From JBQDBK01 sp052090825 (GTDB lineage Bacteria > Bacillota > Clostridia > Tissierellales > Peptoniphilaceae): 39,634 nt of DNA. Made by a program: the position numbers and the translations under genes. The DNA lies in NCBI GenBank assembly GCA_052090825.1, contig JBQDBK010000013.1, forward strand, positions 1 to 39,634, given 5' to 3'. Below, one piece after another: positions 15,513 to 23,787 of the stretch; position 1 is the stretch's first letter, and every line of letters begins with the position of its first letter. The notes below the pieces were generated by a model that saw only the letters and a program-made list of their open reading frames with translations, was not told the DNA's origin and did no database searches.

Positions 15513-15796
15513 TATATTAAGACCTCCCTTTCTCTTTTAGCACATATAAAGTAAATAAATATAGAAGTATTAATTAAAACCCAACTAAGTCCTACTATTA
15601 TTAATTTAAAAAGAATAGGTATATTTATATAAATTACAGATAAAATAATGATTATAGATTTAATAACTTCTAAAAATATAATATTTTTATTTATTCTATT
15701 TTTATTTAATCTTTTAGTTTTTACTCTATCTTCTAAATATTTTGGAACTTCATAGCTAGAACTTAAATTTTCTTTTAGTGCTTTATCAATATCCAT
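15512..15796 (-). CDS. Small membrane protein, candidate anti-sigma factor
   Basis: A 94-aa protein with a basic N-terminal cytoplasmic half (about residues 1-42) and two hydrophobic segments (about 43-62 and 64-87). It overlaps the 3' end of the sigma factor gene by 11 bases, the usual arrangement of an ECF sigma factor and its membrane anti-sigma partner. No HxxxCxxC zinc anti-sigma motif is visible, so the role rests on gene position and topology only. Confidence 0.65.
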   Translation of the reverse strand: MDIDKALKENLSSSYEVPKYLEDRVKTKRLNKNRINKNIIFLEVIKSIIIILSVIYINIPILFKLIIVGLSWVLINTSIFIYFICAKREREVLI

Positions 15797-16310
15797 TATT
15801 ATCTTCCTCCAACATTTTTTTCAAATTATTTCTAGCAGAATTTAGCCTACTTTTAACTGTACCTTCTGGGATTTCTAAAATTTTGGAAATTTCTTTAAGA
15901 CTTATTTCATCCATATAGAAAAATAAGATAACCTCCCTTTGCTTTAAGGGTAAGTTTTCTATCATAGTCTCTATATAGTTTTTTTCTTCCCTTCTTATAC
16001 AAATTTCATCAAAACTTTCTTTATTATCTGCATATGTATTTATATTATATTCATCTTTTATCGGAGCTATTCTAAATCTTCTATAAAACTTTCTTATTCT
16101 ATTTCCATTTATTTTTATGGCTAAAGAATATAAAAATGCTCTAGGATTATCCTCAAAGTCTATAATATCTTTTAGTTTTAATAGCTTGAGCATTGTATCT
16201 TGATAAAGATCATCAGCATCTGACAAAGAATTAGTAAGCCTTATGCAAAAAGTATATAAACTATTAGAATTATCCTTTATAAACTTCTCTAGCATTAAAT
16301 CCCTATCCAT
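15786..16310 (-). CDS. ECF-type RNA polymerase sigma factor
   Basis: A 174-aa sigma-70-family factor with only regions 2 and 4. Region 2 runs about residues 8-75 (LYTFCIRLTNSLSDADDLYQ, DNPRAFLYSLAIKINGNRIR). Region 4 runs about 118-168 (LPLKQREVILFFYMDEISLK, IPEGTVKSRLNSARNNLKKM). It heads a three-gene overlapping operon with two membrane proteins. A TGAACC motif on the minus strand (16353-16358) could be an autoregulated ECF -35, but a separate TATAAT (16328-16333) also lies upstream of the gene, so the promoter class is undecided. The signal it responds to is unknown. Confidence 0.92.
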   Translation of the reverse strand: MDRDLMLEKFIKDNSNSLYTFCIRLTNSLSDADDLYQDTMLKLLKLKDIIDFEDNPRAFLYSLAIKINGNRIRKFYRRFRIAPIKDEYNINTYADNKESFDEICIRREEKNYIETMIENLPLKQREVILFFYMDEISLKEISKILEIPEGTVKSRLNSARNNLKKMLEEDNNGY

Positions 16311-16465
16311 ATAAACCTCCCTCTATTATTATATCTTCATATAAATAGAATAGGTTCATTTTATTATAAACCACTCAGAATTATCTTTGAACTTAATTAA
16401 TTTTTATCATAGAATTTTATATATATGATATGAATATATATTAATAAGGAAAAAGGTGAAATAAA

Positions 16466-16929
16466 ATGTCTAAGCTTTTTAAAATTTTTATATGTTTTTC
16501 TCTTATTGTATTCTTAATATCTCTAGTAGCTTTTTTTCTTACAAGAAATATTATAAATATACCTAGTTTTGATTTTTTGAATTATATGGATAGAGGAAAG
16601 GAATATTGGTTTGGATATTTAAATTTAAAACAAAATCATGAGCTTATAAATTTATCATACACTACTAAATATTTATTAGATTTTATTCTACTTTTAGAAT
16701 TTCTTTATATTTGTTTAAATGAAAGGTATAAAGACTTTAGAGATAATAAAGAAATAATTCTTTTTTAATTATCGCCTCTATATTATATTTTTCACAAAAA
16801 TATTTTTTGTATAACTTTGTCTATAATAATAAATTATACATGATTTTCTTACCAACACTTATTGCTGCGATTGGTATTCTATACTTATCAATTAATATTT
16901 TAAAAAGGATTAATTTAAAATACCTTTAA
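16466..16929 (+). pseudogene. Frameshifted small membrane protein gene
   Basis: The first reading frame gives 100 aa (hydrophobic helix about 7-27, a polar stretch, then a second helix about 66-84) and stops at 16766-16768 just after a run of six T (16761-16766). Adding one T there keeps the frame open for 54 more codons of membrane-like sequence (LIIASILYFSQKYFLYNFV, IFLPTLIAAIGILYLSINIL) to a stop at 16927-16929, giving a protein of about 154 aa with four hydrophobic segments. The gene is thus broken by one base in this copy. It diverges from the ECF sigma operon. I do not recognise the family. A sequencing error or phase variation are the alternatives to true decay. Confidence 0.75.
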
Positions 16930-16986
16930 CTTCTATAAATAAATAATATTTTAAATGATTTATCTAGTTTTTTAAATATAATAAAG

Positions 16987-17040
16987 AATAATTAATAAAA
17001 GCTTAGAACTCTTTATTGTCCTAAGCTTTTATTAATTATT
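16987..17040 (-). terminator. Terminator at the end of ftsH
   Basis: Twenty-base perfect arms (16987-17006 and 17021-17040, core AAAAGCTTAG) with a 14-base loop. It overlaps the ftsH stop codon and is followed on the minus strand by TCTTTATT. It may also end plus-strand transcription of the frameshifted gene. Confidence 0.8.
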
Positions 17041-18937
17041 CCTCTTCGATTATTTTCTTAGCCTCTTCTGAAAGGTCTGATTCTTTTATTTTTAAATCAG
17101 GATCAGATGGCATTTCAACATCTTCTCCTTTAAATATGCTTTCAAACTCACTTCTATTAATGGTTTCTTTTTCTAATAAAAGGTCTGATACTTTTATTAA
17201 TTTATCCATATTTTCAGATAAAAGCTTTTTAGCTTTGTTATAGGCTTCATTTATTATTCTAGAAACTTCATCATCTATATCTGATGCTGTTCTCTCAGAA
17301 TAATTTTTAGTTTTTCCTATATCTCTTCCTAGAAAAACTTCATTATAATCAGAGCTATAATTAATTGTTCCCAATTTTTCACTCATTCCATATTCTACTA
17401 CCATAGCCCTAGCTAAAGTTGTAGCTCTCTGAATATCATTATGGGCTCCAGTTGAAATATCATCTAATACAAGAGACTCTGCAACTCTTCCTCCTAGTAA
17501 GGATACTAAGTCGCCTTCCATTTGTTTTTTAGTCATATACTGTAATTCTTCTTCCGGAATATAGGATGTAAAACCACCTGCTCTACCTCTAGGAACTATT
17601 GTTATCATATGAACTGGGTCAGACCCTGGAGTTAATTTAGATACAACAGCATGTCCAGCTTCGTGAACCGCAGTTAATTTTCTTTCCTTTTCAGTTATAA
17701 CCTTAGATTTCTTAGCTGGTCCAGCTTGAACCTTTATTGAAGCTTCTTCTATATCTTCCATTTGAATTTCTATTTCATTTTTCCTTGCTGCTAGAAGCGC
17801 AGCTTCATTCATTAAATTTTCTAAATCTGCTGGAGTAAATCCAGGAGTTCTCTTTGCTATTACTTTAAAATCTACATCACTAGAAATTCTTTTATTTTTT
17901 GCATGTATCTTTAAAATGTCTTCTCTTCCTTTTACATCTGGCCTACCTACATAAACAGTTCTATCAAATCTTCCAGGTCTTAGTATAGCTGGATCAAGTA
18001 TGTCTGCTCTATTAGTTGCAGCCATAACAATTACTCCTTCATTGCTACTAAAACCATCCATTTCTACTAAAAGTTGGTTAAGAGTTTGTTCTCTTTCATC
18101 ATGTCCACCGCCAAGTCCTGCTCCACGTTTTCTACCTACAGCATCTATTTCATCTATAAATATTATACAAGGTGCATTTTTCTTTGCAGTTTCAAATAAG
18201 TCTCTTACTCTACTTGCTCCAACACCTACAAACATTTCTACAAAATCAGATCCACTCATTATAAAAAATGGAACCTTTGCCTCTCCTGCTACAGCTTTTG
18301 AAAGATAGGTTTTTCCAGTCCCAGGGGGCCCTACCATTAAAACTCCTTTAGGAATTCTAGCTCCCATATCGACAAACTTCTTAGGGTTTTTTAAAAAATC
18401 TACTATCTCCCTTAATTCTTCTTTTTCTTCCATAAGTCCTGCAACTTGTTCAAAATTAACTAAAGCTTTATCGTCTGGTGTTATTACTCTAGCTTTACTT
18501 TTCCCAAAGCTATTCATTTTTCCACCGCCACCTTGGGCTTGGCTTCTAAAATAATACATAACTCCAAATAATAAGACTATCATAAAAATTGATGGAATCC
18601 AGTCATAATAAATAGGAGTCACTTTTTCTGGGGTTCCAACTACTTCTATCCTATTTTCATTTAAGGCCTTACTTATATACTTATCATATATATCAGCTCT
18701 AGCTTCATCTGGTAAAGTAGTTTCATAAGCCTTATCATCTTTTGTTATATAAGTGACATTTTTTTTATCATATTTAACTTTTTTAACATTATTATTTTCT
18801 AATTCTTGAACATATTTTGTAGCAGTAACTTTTTCTATAGTTGTCGCTGGTGGACTAAATAATCTAATACCTAGAAATATAAGAATTATAAGCATGGCGT
18901 ATAAGCCTACTCCACTCATTCGTCTATTCAAATACAT
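17036..18937 (-). CDS. ftsH: ATP-dependent zinc metalloprotease FtsH
   Basis: A 633-aa membrane AAA+ protease that degrades misassembled membrane and regulatory proteins. Two membrane helices (about residues 9-27 and 113-131) flank an extracytoplasmic domain. The AAA module has Walker A GPPGTGKTYLSKAVAGEA, Walker B CIIFIDEIDAVG and the SRH region RADILDPAILRPGRFDR. The peptidase has HEAGHAVV as its zinc site, with a downstream Asp in VVEYGMSEKLG. The ATG at 18937 is chosen over the adjacent GTG at 18940 because only the ATG has adequate spacing from AGGAG. It is the last gene of the tilS-hprT-ftsH run, 54 bases after hprT. Confidence 0.97.
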   Translation of the reverse strand: MYLNRRMSGVGLYAMLIILIFLGIRLFSPPATTIEKVTATKYVQELENNNVKKVKYDKKNVTYITKDDKAYETTLPDEARADIYDKYISKALNENRIEVVGTPEKVTPIYYDWIPSIFMIVLLFGVMYYFRSQAQGGGGKMNSFGKSKARVITPDDKALVNFEQVAGLMEEKEELREIVDFLKNPKKFVDMGARIPKGVLMVGPPGTGKTYLSKAVAGEAKVPFFIMSGSDFVEMFVGVGASRVRDLFETAKKNAPCIIFIDEIDAVGRKRGAGLGGGHDEREQTLNQLLVEMDGFSSNEGVIVMAATNRADILDPAILRPGRFDRTVYVGRPDVKGREDILKIHAKNKRISSDVDFKVIAKRTPGFTPADLENLMNEAALLAARKNEIEIQMEDIEEASIKVQAGPAKKSKVITEKERKLTAVHEAGHAVVSKLTPGSDPVHMITIVPRGRAGGFTSYIPEEELQYMTKKQMEGDLVSLLGGRVAESLVLDDISTGAHNDIQRATTLARAMVVEYGMSEKLGTINYSSDYNEVFLGRDIGKTKNYSERTASDIDDEVSRIINEAYNKAKKLLSENMDKLIKVSDLLLEKETINRSEFESIFKGEDVEMPSDPDLKIKESDLSEEAKKIIEEE

Positions 18938-18991
18938 CACTCTCCTAAATGAACATTATATCATACAGACTACACTTATCCATAATATAAA

Positions 18992-19522
18992 TTATTTATA
19001 AGATTCTTCTTTTAAAATGCCTATATATGGAAGATTCCTATATTTTTCATTAAAATCCATTCCATAACCAACAACAAATTTATCTTCAATCTCAAATCCT
19101 ACATAATCTACATGTACAGATTTTTTTCTTCTTTCAGGCTTATTTAAAAGAGTACATATTTTTATACTTTTAGCCCCTCTTTCCTTAAGTAGTTCAATTA
19201 AATAAGAAAGAGTTGTGCCTGTATCTATGATGTCTTCAATAATCAATAGATCTTTCCCTTCAACACCAAAGTCTAAATCTTTTAAAACTTTAACTTTACC
19301 AGAACTTTCTGTTCCTGAATAACTAGAAACCTTCATAAAGTCCATAACTACTGGCAAATCAATTCTTTTAATTAATTCTGCCATAAAAGGTACTGCTCCT
19401 TTTAGTATACCTATTGCTGTTAATTCCCCACTATAATCCTTTGTTATAGCTGAGCCTAACTCTTTGCTTTTTTCTATTATTTCTTCTTCTGTTAATAATA
19501 TTTCCTTAATATCTTTATTCAA
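18992..19522 (-). CDS. hpt: Hypoxanthine phosphoribosyltransferase
   Basis: A 176-aa purine-salvage enzyme that makes IMP or GMP from hypoxanthine or guanine plus PRPP. The PRPP loop is DLLIIEDIIDTGTTLSYL; the C-terminal VDYVGFEIEDKFVVGYGMDF is characteristic of the family. The start is TTG, with GGAGG seven bases upstream, and it overlaps the tilS stop by 8 bases. The tilS-hprT-ftsH order is conserved across Firmicutes, and in Bacillus TilS and HprT are reported to act together in regulating ftsH. Confidence 0.96.
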   Translation of the reverse strand: MNKDIKEILLTEEEIIEKSKELGSAITKDYSGELTAIGILKGAVPFMAELIKRIDLPVVMDFMKVSSYSGTESSGKVKVLKDLDFGVEGKDLLIIEDIIDTGTTLSYLIELLKERGAKSIKICTLLNKPERRKKSVHVDYVGFEIEDKFVVGYGMDFNEKYRNLPYIGILKEESYK

Positions 19523-20855
19523 AGTTTTCCTCCAATTTAATATTAATAATATGCTTAGTATTCTTATCTGTTTTATATCCTGAACTCATCCTATAAGGTG
19601 CAACCCAAATTATTTCTTCATCATCACATATAAGAGGAGTTCTATCTCTAAGATTTCTTGATATTTTTTCATCTATAAAAAAATCTTTTATCTTCTTTGA
19701 TCTGGTCATCCCTAAAGGTACGAACTTATCCCCAGGTCTTCTATTCCTTATAATTAGTTTTCCTTTTATTTTATCTTTATCTATGGAGATCGAATCATCA
19801 GAATAATAAAAATCTTTTACTTCTGATATTATTATATTACCAAAGGGAGTTTGATTTAATCCATACTTTAAAATTATTGGCTCCAAAATGTTATTTTTGA
19901 ATTTATCTTCGATATATAAAGAATCATAGGATATACCTATATTTCTATTTTGTGGTAGAGTTACCTTACTAGAAATATTATTATTAATCATATATAAAAT
20001 ATCAGAAATGTTTTTTTGACTAATTCCCTCTAAAGTTTTTAATTCAAGTTTTACAAATTTTCTAACAACTTCACTTATAAAATAATTATTTTCATGTCTT
20101 AATTTTTTTATTTTTAAAACGTTATTATTATAATTACTATCTAAATATTCATTTACAAGACTATTTATAAAATCCTGATTTCCTTTAGATATATCACTCA
20201 ATCTTATAAGACTATCTATGAAATTCTGGTTAAAATTATCTTCAATATATGGAATTATATTTAATCTTACTTTATTTCTTCCATAAATATCCATCCTGTT
20301 AGTTTCATCGTCTACAAAATTTATTTTATTAGTGTTTATATAGTCTATTATCTCTTCTCTTTTTATATTTAACATAGGTCTATATAAGTCGCCCTTAACA
20401 TAATCCATAGCGCCTAAGCCCTCTATTCCAGTTCCTCTAATAATTCTTTGAAGAACAGTTTCTGCCTGATCATTTGCATTATGAGCTAAAAATATTTTGT
20501 CTTCATTTTTTGATAAATTTCTAAAAAACTCATATCTTAGAAATCTTCCTGCTTCTTCGCTTGTCATTTTATTTTCTTTAGCATAAGCATTCATATCAAC
20601 TTTTTTAAAAAAAAATTCCACCCCTAATTTTTTACAAACTTTTTCAACAAATTCCTCATCTCTAGAAGCACTTTCCCTAACACCATGATTTACATGAGCC
20701 ACAATTATTTGTAAATTATAATCATCTCTTATCTCATATAAATTATAGAGCATAAAAATTGAATCAGCCCCACCTGAAACTGCAACAACAATCCTGTCAT
20801 TTTTATTTATCATATTAAATTTTTTTATATTTTGCAAAAATTTTTTATTTATCAT
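19515..20855 (-). CDS. tilS: tRNA(Ile)-lysidine synthetase TilS
   Basis: A 446-aa ATP-dependent enzyme that converts C34 of the CAU anticodon of tRNA-Ile2 to lysidine, allowing AUA decoding. The PP-loop is VAVSGGADSIFMLYNL; further N-domain motifs are VAHVNHGVRESASRDEEFV and FLAHNANDQAETVLQRIIRG. The C-terminal TilS domain includes KLIIRNRRPGDKFVPLGMT and KKIKDFFIDEKI. No clear ribosome binding site precedes the ATG, and the terminator-like hairpin of the S1 gene ends 16 bases upstream, so translation or transcription may be limited. An internal ATG at codon 15 is possible but lacks a better site. AUA codons are frequent in this AT-rich genome. Confidence 0.95.
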   Translation of the reverse strand: MINKKFLQNIKKFNMINKNDRIVVAVSGGADSIFMLYNLYEIRDDYNLQIIVAHVNHGVRESASRDEEFVEKVCKKLGVEFFFKKVDMNAYAKENKMTSEEAGRFLRYEFFRNLSKNEDKIFLAHNANDQAETVLQRIIRGTGIEGLGAMDYVKGDLYRPMLNIKREEIIDYINTNKINFVDDETNRMDIYGRNKVRLNIIPYIEDNFNQNFIDSLIRLSDISKGNQDFINSLVNEYLDSNYNNNVLKIKKLRHENNYFISEVVRKFVKLELKTLEGISQKNISDILYMINNNISSKVTLPQNRNIGISYDSLYIEDKFKNNILEPIILKYGLNQTPFGNIIISEVKDFYYSDDSISIDKDKIKGKLIIRNRRPGDKFVPLGMTRSKKIKDFFIDEKISRNLRDRTPLICDDEEIIWVAPYRMSSGYKTDKNTKHIINIKLEENFE

Positions 20856-20861
20856 ACTTTA

Positions 20862-20891
20862 AAAAAATAAATGGTCATCTAAGATGACCAT
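20862..20891 (-). terminator. Terminator-like hairpin between the S1 gene and tilS
   Basis: The stem ATGGTCATCT/AGATGACCAT (20871-20891) is followed on the minus strand by TTATTTTTTT. It starts 10 bases past the S1 protein stop and lies 16 bases before the tilS ATG, leaving no room for a tilS promoter after it. Confidence 0.8.
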
Positions 20892-20900
20892 ACTCCTTAA

Positions 20901-21311
20901 TTATTTATTTCTTGATCGATTCTTTGACATTTTAAAATTTTCTCTTGATCTTGATTTCTCAATCTTTTCATTTGAATCTTTTAAAAACTTTGATAACTTA
21001 TCTTCAAAAGATAAGTTCACATCTTTTTTACTCGACTCTGTATATTCTACTTTTTTATTTTTTTCAATAGTAGGTTTACTAATAGCTTTTTTCATTGAAA
21101 GTGATATTTTCCCACGATCATCAAGAGATAAAATTTTAACTTTTACTTTTTGACCTTTTTCTAGAAAATCAGATATATTCTCTACATAGGTATCAGACAC
21201 TTCAGAGATATGTACTAAACCACTCTTACCTTCACCTAAATCAATAAAAGCTCCAAATTTTAAAATATTTGATACTGTACCTTCTACCACTTGGCCTACA
21301 GCTAATGCCAT
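20901..21311 (-). CDS. S1 RNA-binding domain protein (YabR-like)
   Basis: A 136-aa protein: one S1 domain (about residues 4-74: GQVVEGTVSNILKFGAFIDL, GKSGLVHISEVSDTYVENIS, KVKVKILSLDDRGKISLSMK) and a charged, probably disordered C-terminal tail. It corresponds in sequence and position (after divIC) to YabR/general stress protein 13 of Bacillus, which associates with ribosomes or RNA. The precise role is unsettled. Confidence 0.92.
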   Translation of the reverse strand: MALAVGQVVEGTVSNILKFGAFIDLGEGKSGLVHISEVSDTYVENISDFLEKGQKVKVKILSLDDRGKISLSMKKAISKPTIEKNKKVEYTESSKKDVNLSFEDKLSKFLKDSNEKIEKSRSRENFKMSKNRSRNK

Positions 21312-21361
21312 AAATACTTAATCCTCCTGTTTATTTCATATTAAACTTTTTTAAGGTTATT

Positions 21362-21652
21362 TTACTTAGAAGTCTTATCCTTATCAATATAGACAACCTC
21401 TCTAGGTTTTACCATACCTAAATCTTCTCTTGCTACCTTTTCTACATATTCAACAGAATCAGAATGAGAAATTTCATTTTCTAATTCTTTTATTTCTCTT
21501 TTTAATTTATTTACTTCCCTTTTACTCTGTTGTATTTCATTTAACCTATCATTTCTAGCCAGAATAGCATGACTTATACTTATTGCTCCGTAGGATACTG
21601 AAAACAAAATTATAATAGCAAAAATTAGAGGAAAGAACTTTTTTCTCTTCAT
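21362..21652 (-). CDS. divIC: Septum formation initiator, DivIC/FtsB family
   Basis: A 96-aa bitopic membrane protein: short basic cytoplasmic end, membrane helix at about residues 9-29, an extracytoplasmic coiled coil (about 35-65, ending in ELENEISH), and the DivIC/FtsB hallmark EYVEKVAREDLGMVKPREVV. With FtsL and DivIB it links the divisome to septal wall synthesis. Position between rqcP and yabR matches Bacillus, but the sporulation genes yabP and yabQ that usually separate rqcP from divIC are missing. Confidence 0.93.
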   Translation of the reverse strand: MKRKKFFPLIFAIIILFSVSYGAISISHAILARNDRLNEIQQSKREVNKLKREIKELENEISHSDSVEYVEKVAREDLGMVKPREVVYIDKDKTSK

Positions 21653-21720
21653 ATTATAACCTCCATTTTTATTATTGCATTAAAGACTAAATTTTTCAAG
21701 TTAAATTTATCTATTGTGGT

Positions 21721-21963
21721 CTATACTATTACTCTATAAAGACTTTCTGCATCATTCTTACTTACATGTTCTTTTATTTCTTGAATTTCTGCTTTGAAAT
21801 TTCTATTTCCAAAGGATATTTCTATTATATCTCCAACTTTTACCTCATCGCTAGGCTTAACAACTTTGTCATTTACTTTTACTCTTCCACCTTCGCAAGC
21901 TTGTTTTGCAACTGTTCTTCTTATAATTAATCTCGATACCTTTAAAAACTTGTCTATTCTCAT
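21721..21963 (-). CDS. rqcP: RqcP, S4-domain ribosome quality control factor
   Basis: An 80-aa protein that is essentially one S4 RNA-binding domain (MRIDKFLKVSRLIIRRTVAK, GGRVKVNDKVVKPSDEVKVG, DIIEISFG), like Bacillus YabO/RqcP. RqcP works with RqcH in adding alanine tails to stalled nascent chains on the 50S subunit. The ATG follows AGGGGAT. The hup terminator-like hairpin lies 17 bases upstream of the ATG. Confidence 0.93.
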   Translation of the reverse strand: MRIDKFLKVSRLIIRRTVAKQACEGGRVKVNDKVVKPSDEVKVGDIIEISFGNRNFKAEIQEIKEHVSKNDAESLYRVIV

Positions 21964-21973
21964 ACAATCCCCT

Positions 21974-22000
21974 ACATAAAAAGGGAGCTATGCTCCCTTT
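21974..22000 (-). terminator. Terminator-like hairpin between hup and rqcP
   Basis: The nine-base arms AAAGGGAGC/GCTCCCTTT (21980-21988 and 21992-22000) enclose a 3-base loop. On the minus strand it ends in TTTTTATG. It lies 19 bases past the hup stop and 17 bases before the rqcP start. Confidence 0.82.
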
Positions 22001-22018
22001 AATAACTTTAATAACTAA

Positions 22019-22300
22019 TTATTTTTTATTTACAGATTCTTTAAGTGCTTTTCCTGCTCTAAATACAGGTGCTAAAGAAGCTGGAATTTTTATTACTTCT
22101 TCTGGGTTTCTAGGATTTCTACCTTCTCTTGCTTTTCTTTCTCTAACTTCAAAAGTTCCAAATCCTACTAGTTGAACTTTTTCACCTTCTACAAGTGCTT
22201 CTTCAACTGATGATAAAAAACCATTAAGCGCCATTTCAGCGTCTTTCTTTGTTAAATTACTTTTTTCCGCGATACTTGAAATTAATTCTGATTTGTTCAT
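22019..22300 (-). CDS. hup: DNA-binding protein HU
   Basis: A 93-aa nucleoid protein of normal length. The DNA-binding arm is complete: LVGFGTFEVRERKAREGRNP, RNPEEVIKIPASLAPVFRAG. It bends and compacts DNA as a dimer. A strong AAGGAGG precedes the ATG. Position right after the mazG-type gene matches other Firmicutes. Confidence 0.97.
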   Translation of the reverse strand: MNKSELISSIAEKSNLTKKDAEMALNGFLSSVEEALVEGEKVQLVGFGTFEVRERKAREGRNPRNPEEVIKIPASLAPVFRAGKALKESVNKK

Positions 22301-22328
22301 TTAAAATCCTCCTTATAATATAAATGCT

Positions 22329-23648
22329 TTAGTTTTCAATTTTTTTAGCCTCGTTATATAGATTATCAAGTTCATTTAATTTCATGGCCTGCAAATCCAT
22401 ATTTTTTTCTGAGGCCAATTTTCCCATTATTTCAAATCTTTTAATAAACTTTTCAGTAGTATACTTTAAAGCCTTTTCTGGATCAAGTTCTAAGTATCTG
22501 CTTAAATTTATAGAACTAAAAAGCAAATCTCCTAGTTCTTCAAAGATTTGATTAGGTTCTTTGTTTATTAATGCTTGATTTACCTCTTCAAGCTCCTCAA
22601 CAATTTTCTCTATAGAGCCAGAAACATCATCCCAAACAAATCCAATTTGATTTACTTTATCTATTACAGATGCTGCTATATTAATTACTGTTCCATCAAA
22701 AGAATTTAATTCTTTAATAAATGCCCTATTTCCATCTTCGAGACTATAGTCATTATACCCTAAGGTTGCTTGATTTTCCATAGTATTTTTGTGAAAAAAG
22801 CCATTTTCTAGTATTTTTTTATTTAAAAGTTCTAAAATATCATAATAAGTATACATACCTTCATTTTTTAAACTAATTAAGTCATAAAGTAAGTCTATTG
22901 TCTTATTTAATAAGATATCAATATCTTCAATATTAGATTTTTTTGAACTATTCTTTTTTTCTATAAGTTCAATTGAATCTTTTAAGTTTTTTATTTTGTT
23001 GCTTTTCGGTATAAATAAAGCACTCTGATGATTTATATTTTCAATAATGTCCAATTCATGAATTTTTATCTTATATATAGCTTCATCTTCTAAACCAGCA
23101 TCACTTACAAGATAAATTTCATATTCATCTCCATATATTTCACTTAAAGATAACTTTAAATCTACTGCTATTCTTTTATTGTAAATTTGAGTAATTATTA
23201 TATCACACTTCACATCAATAGATAGAGAATTAAAGTCATCCCCATCTAATAAAAGCATAGACTTTGAAGGATCTATCTTTACGGCCCTTAATAAAGGTTC
23301 TATAAAACTCATTCCAGAAATTATCTTATAATCTTTGCTTTTTTCCATAATTTTAACTACAGTACTTTCAGCTATAAGGGGATTCCCCGGGACTATATAA
23401 TTTATATTAGCATTTTCCCCCTCTTTTACTATAATTTCTGATATTTCTTCATAAACTTCTTCAAAACTATTTTTTCTTTCATATAAATAATCAAAAGATT
23501 CAAAGTCTATACTTTCTTCTTCAAATAGTTCTACAGCCTTATGTTCTTTAGTCCTAAGATAATTCTTGTTGCCATTTTTAATAGTTTTATATGCCTCAAG
23601 AGTTAACCCATCTTTGTCAGTTGCACCTAATCCAATAATATTAATCAT
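22329..23648 (-). CDS. YabN-like SAM methylase / MazG pyrophosphohydrolase with degenerate first MazG domain
   Basis: A 439-aa two-part protein. Residues 1 to about 215 form a tetrapyrrole-methylase-like domain (INIIGLGATDKDGLTLEAYK, YLRTKEHKAVELFEEESIDF, NYIVPGNPLIAESTVVKIME). The C-terminal part is MazG-like: VDKVNQIGFVWDDV, KIVEELEEVNQAL and EELGDLLFSSINLSRYLELD give the ExxE and ExxD metal sites of a nucleoside triphosphate pyrophosphohydrolase. YabN/MazG usually has a first MazG domain with CPWDxxQTH and its own ExxE...ExxD; here the middle section (about 240-345) has neither, so only the last MazG domain looks active. It sits between prsA and hup. Confidence 0.88.
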   Translation of the reverse strand: MINIIGLGATDKDGLTLEAYKTIKNGNKNYLRTKEHKAVELFEEESIDFESFDYLYERKNSFEEVYEEISEIIVKEGENANINYIVPGNPLIAESTVVKIMEKSKDYKIISGMSFIEPLLRAVKIDPSKSMLLLDGDDFNSLSIDVKCDIIITQIYNKRIAVDLKLSLSEIYGDEYEIYLVSDAGLEDEAIYKIKIHELDIIENINHQSALFIPKSNKIKNLKDSIELIEKKNSSKKSNIEDIDILLNKTIDLLYDLISLKNEGMYTYYDILELLNKKILENGFFHKNTMENQATLGYNDYSLEDGNRAFIKELNSFDGTVINIAASVIDKVNQIGFVWDDVSGSIEKIVEELEEVNQALINKEPNQIFEELGDLLFSSINLSRYLELDPEKALKYTTEKFIKRFEIMGKLASEKNMDLQAMKLNELDNLYNEAKKIEN

Positions 23649-23749
23649 TACACACCTCGTCTATTATAGATAATAACTTTATAGCTTTTCTATATCTTAT
23701 CAAAAAAATTTGATTAAAGTTATTTAATTCCTAAGTTAATTTATAAAAA

Positions 23750-23783
23750 AATAAAAACTTAGGAAAACCCCCAAGTTTTTATT
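23750..23783 (-). terminator. Terminator downstream of prsA
   Basis: The arms AATAAAAACTT/AAGTTTTTATT (23750-23760 and 23773-23783), with inner GG/CC pairing, are followed by a long T-rich run on the minus strand. It starts about 5 bases past the prsA stop. Confidence 0.75.
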
Positions 23784-23787
23784 TTTA

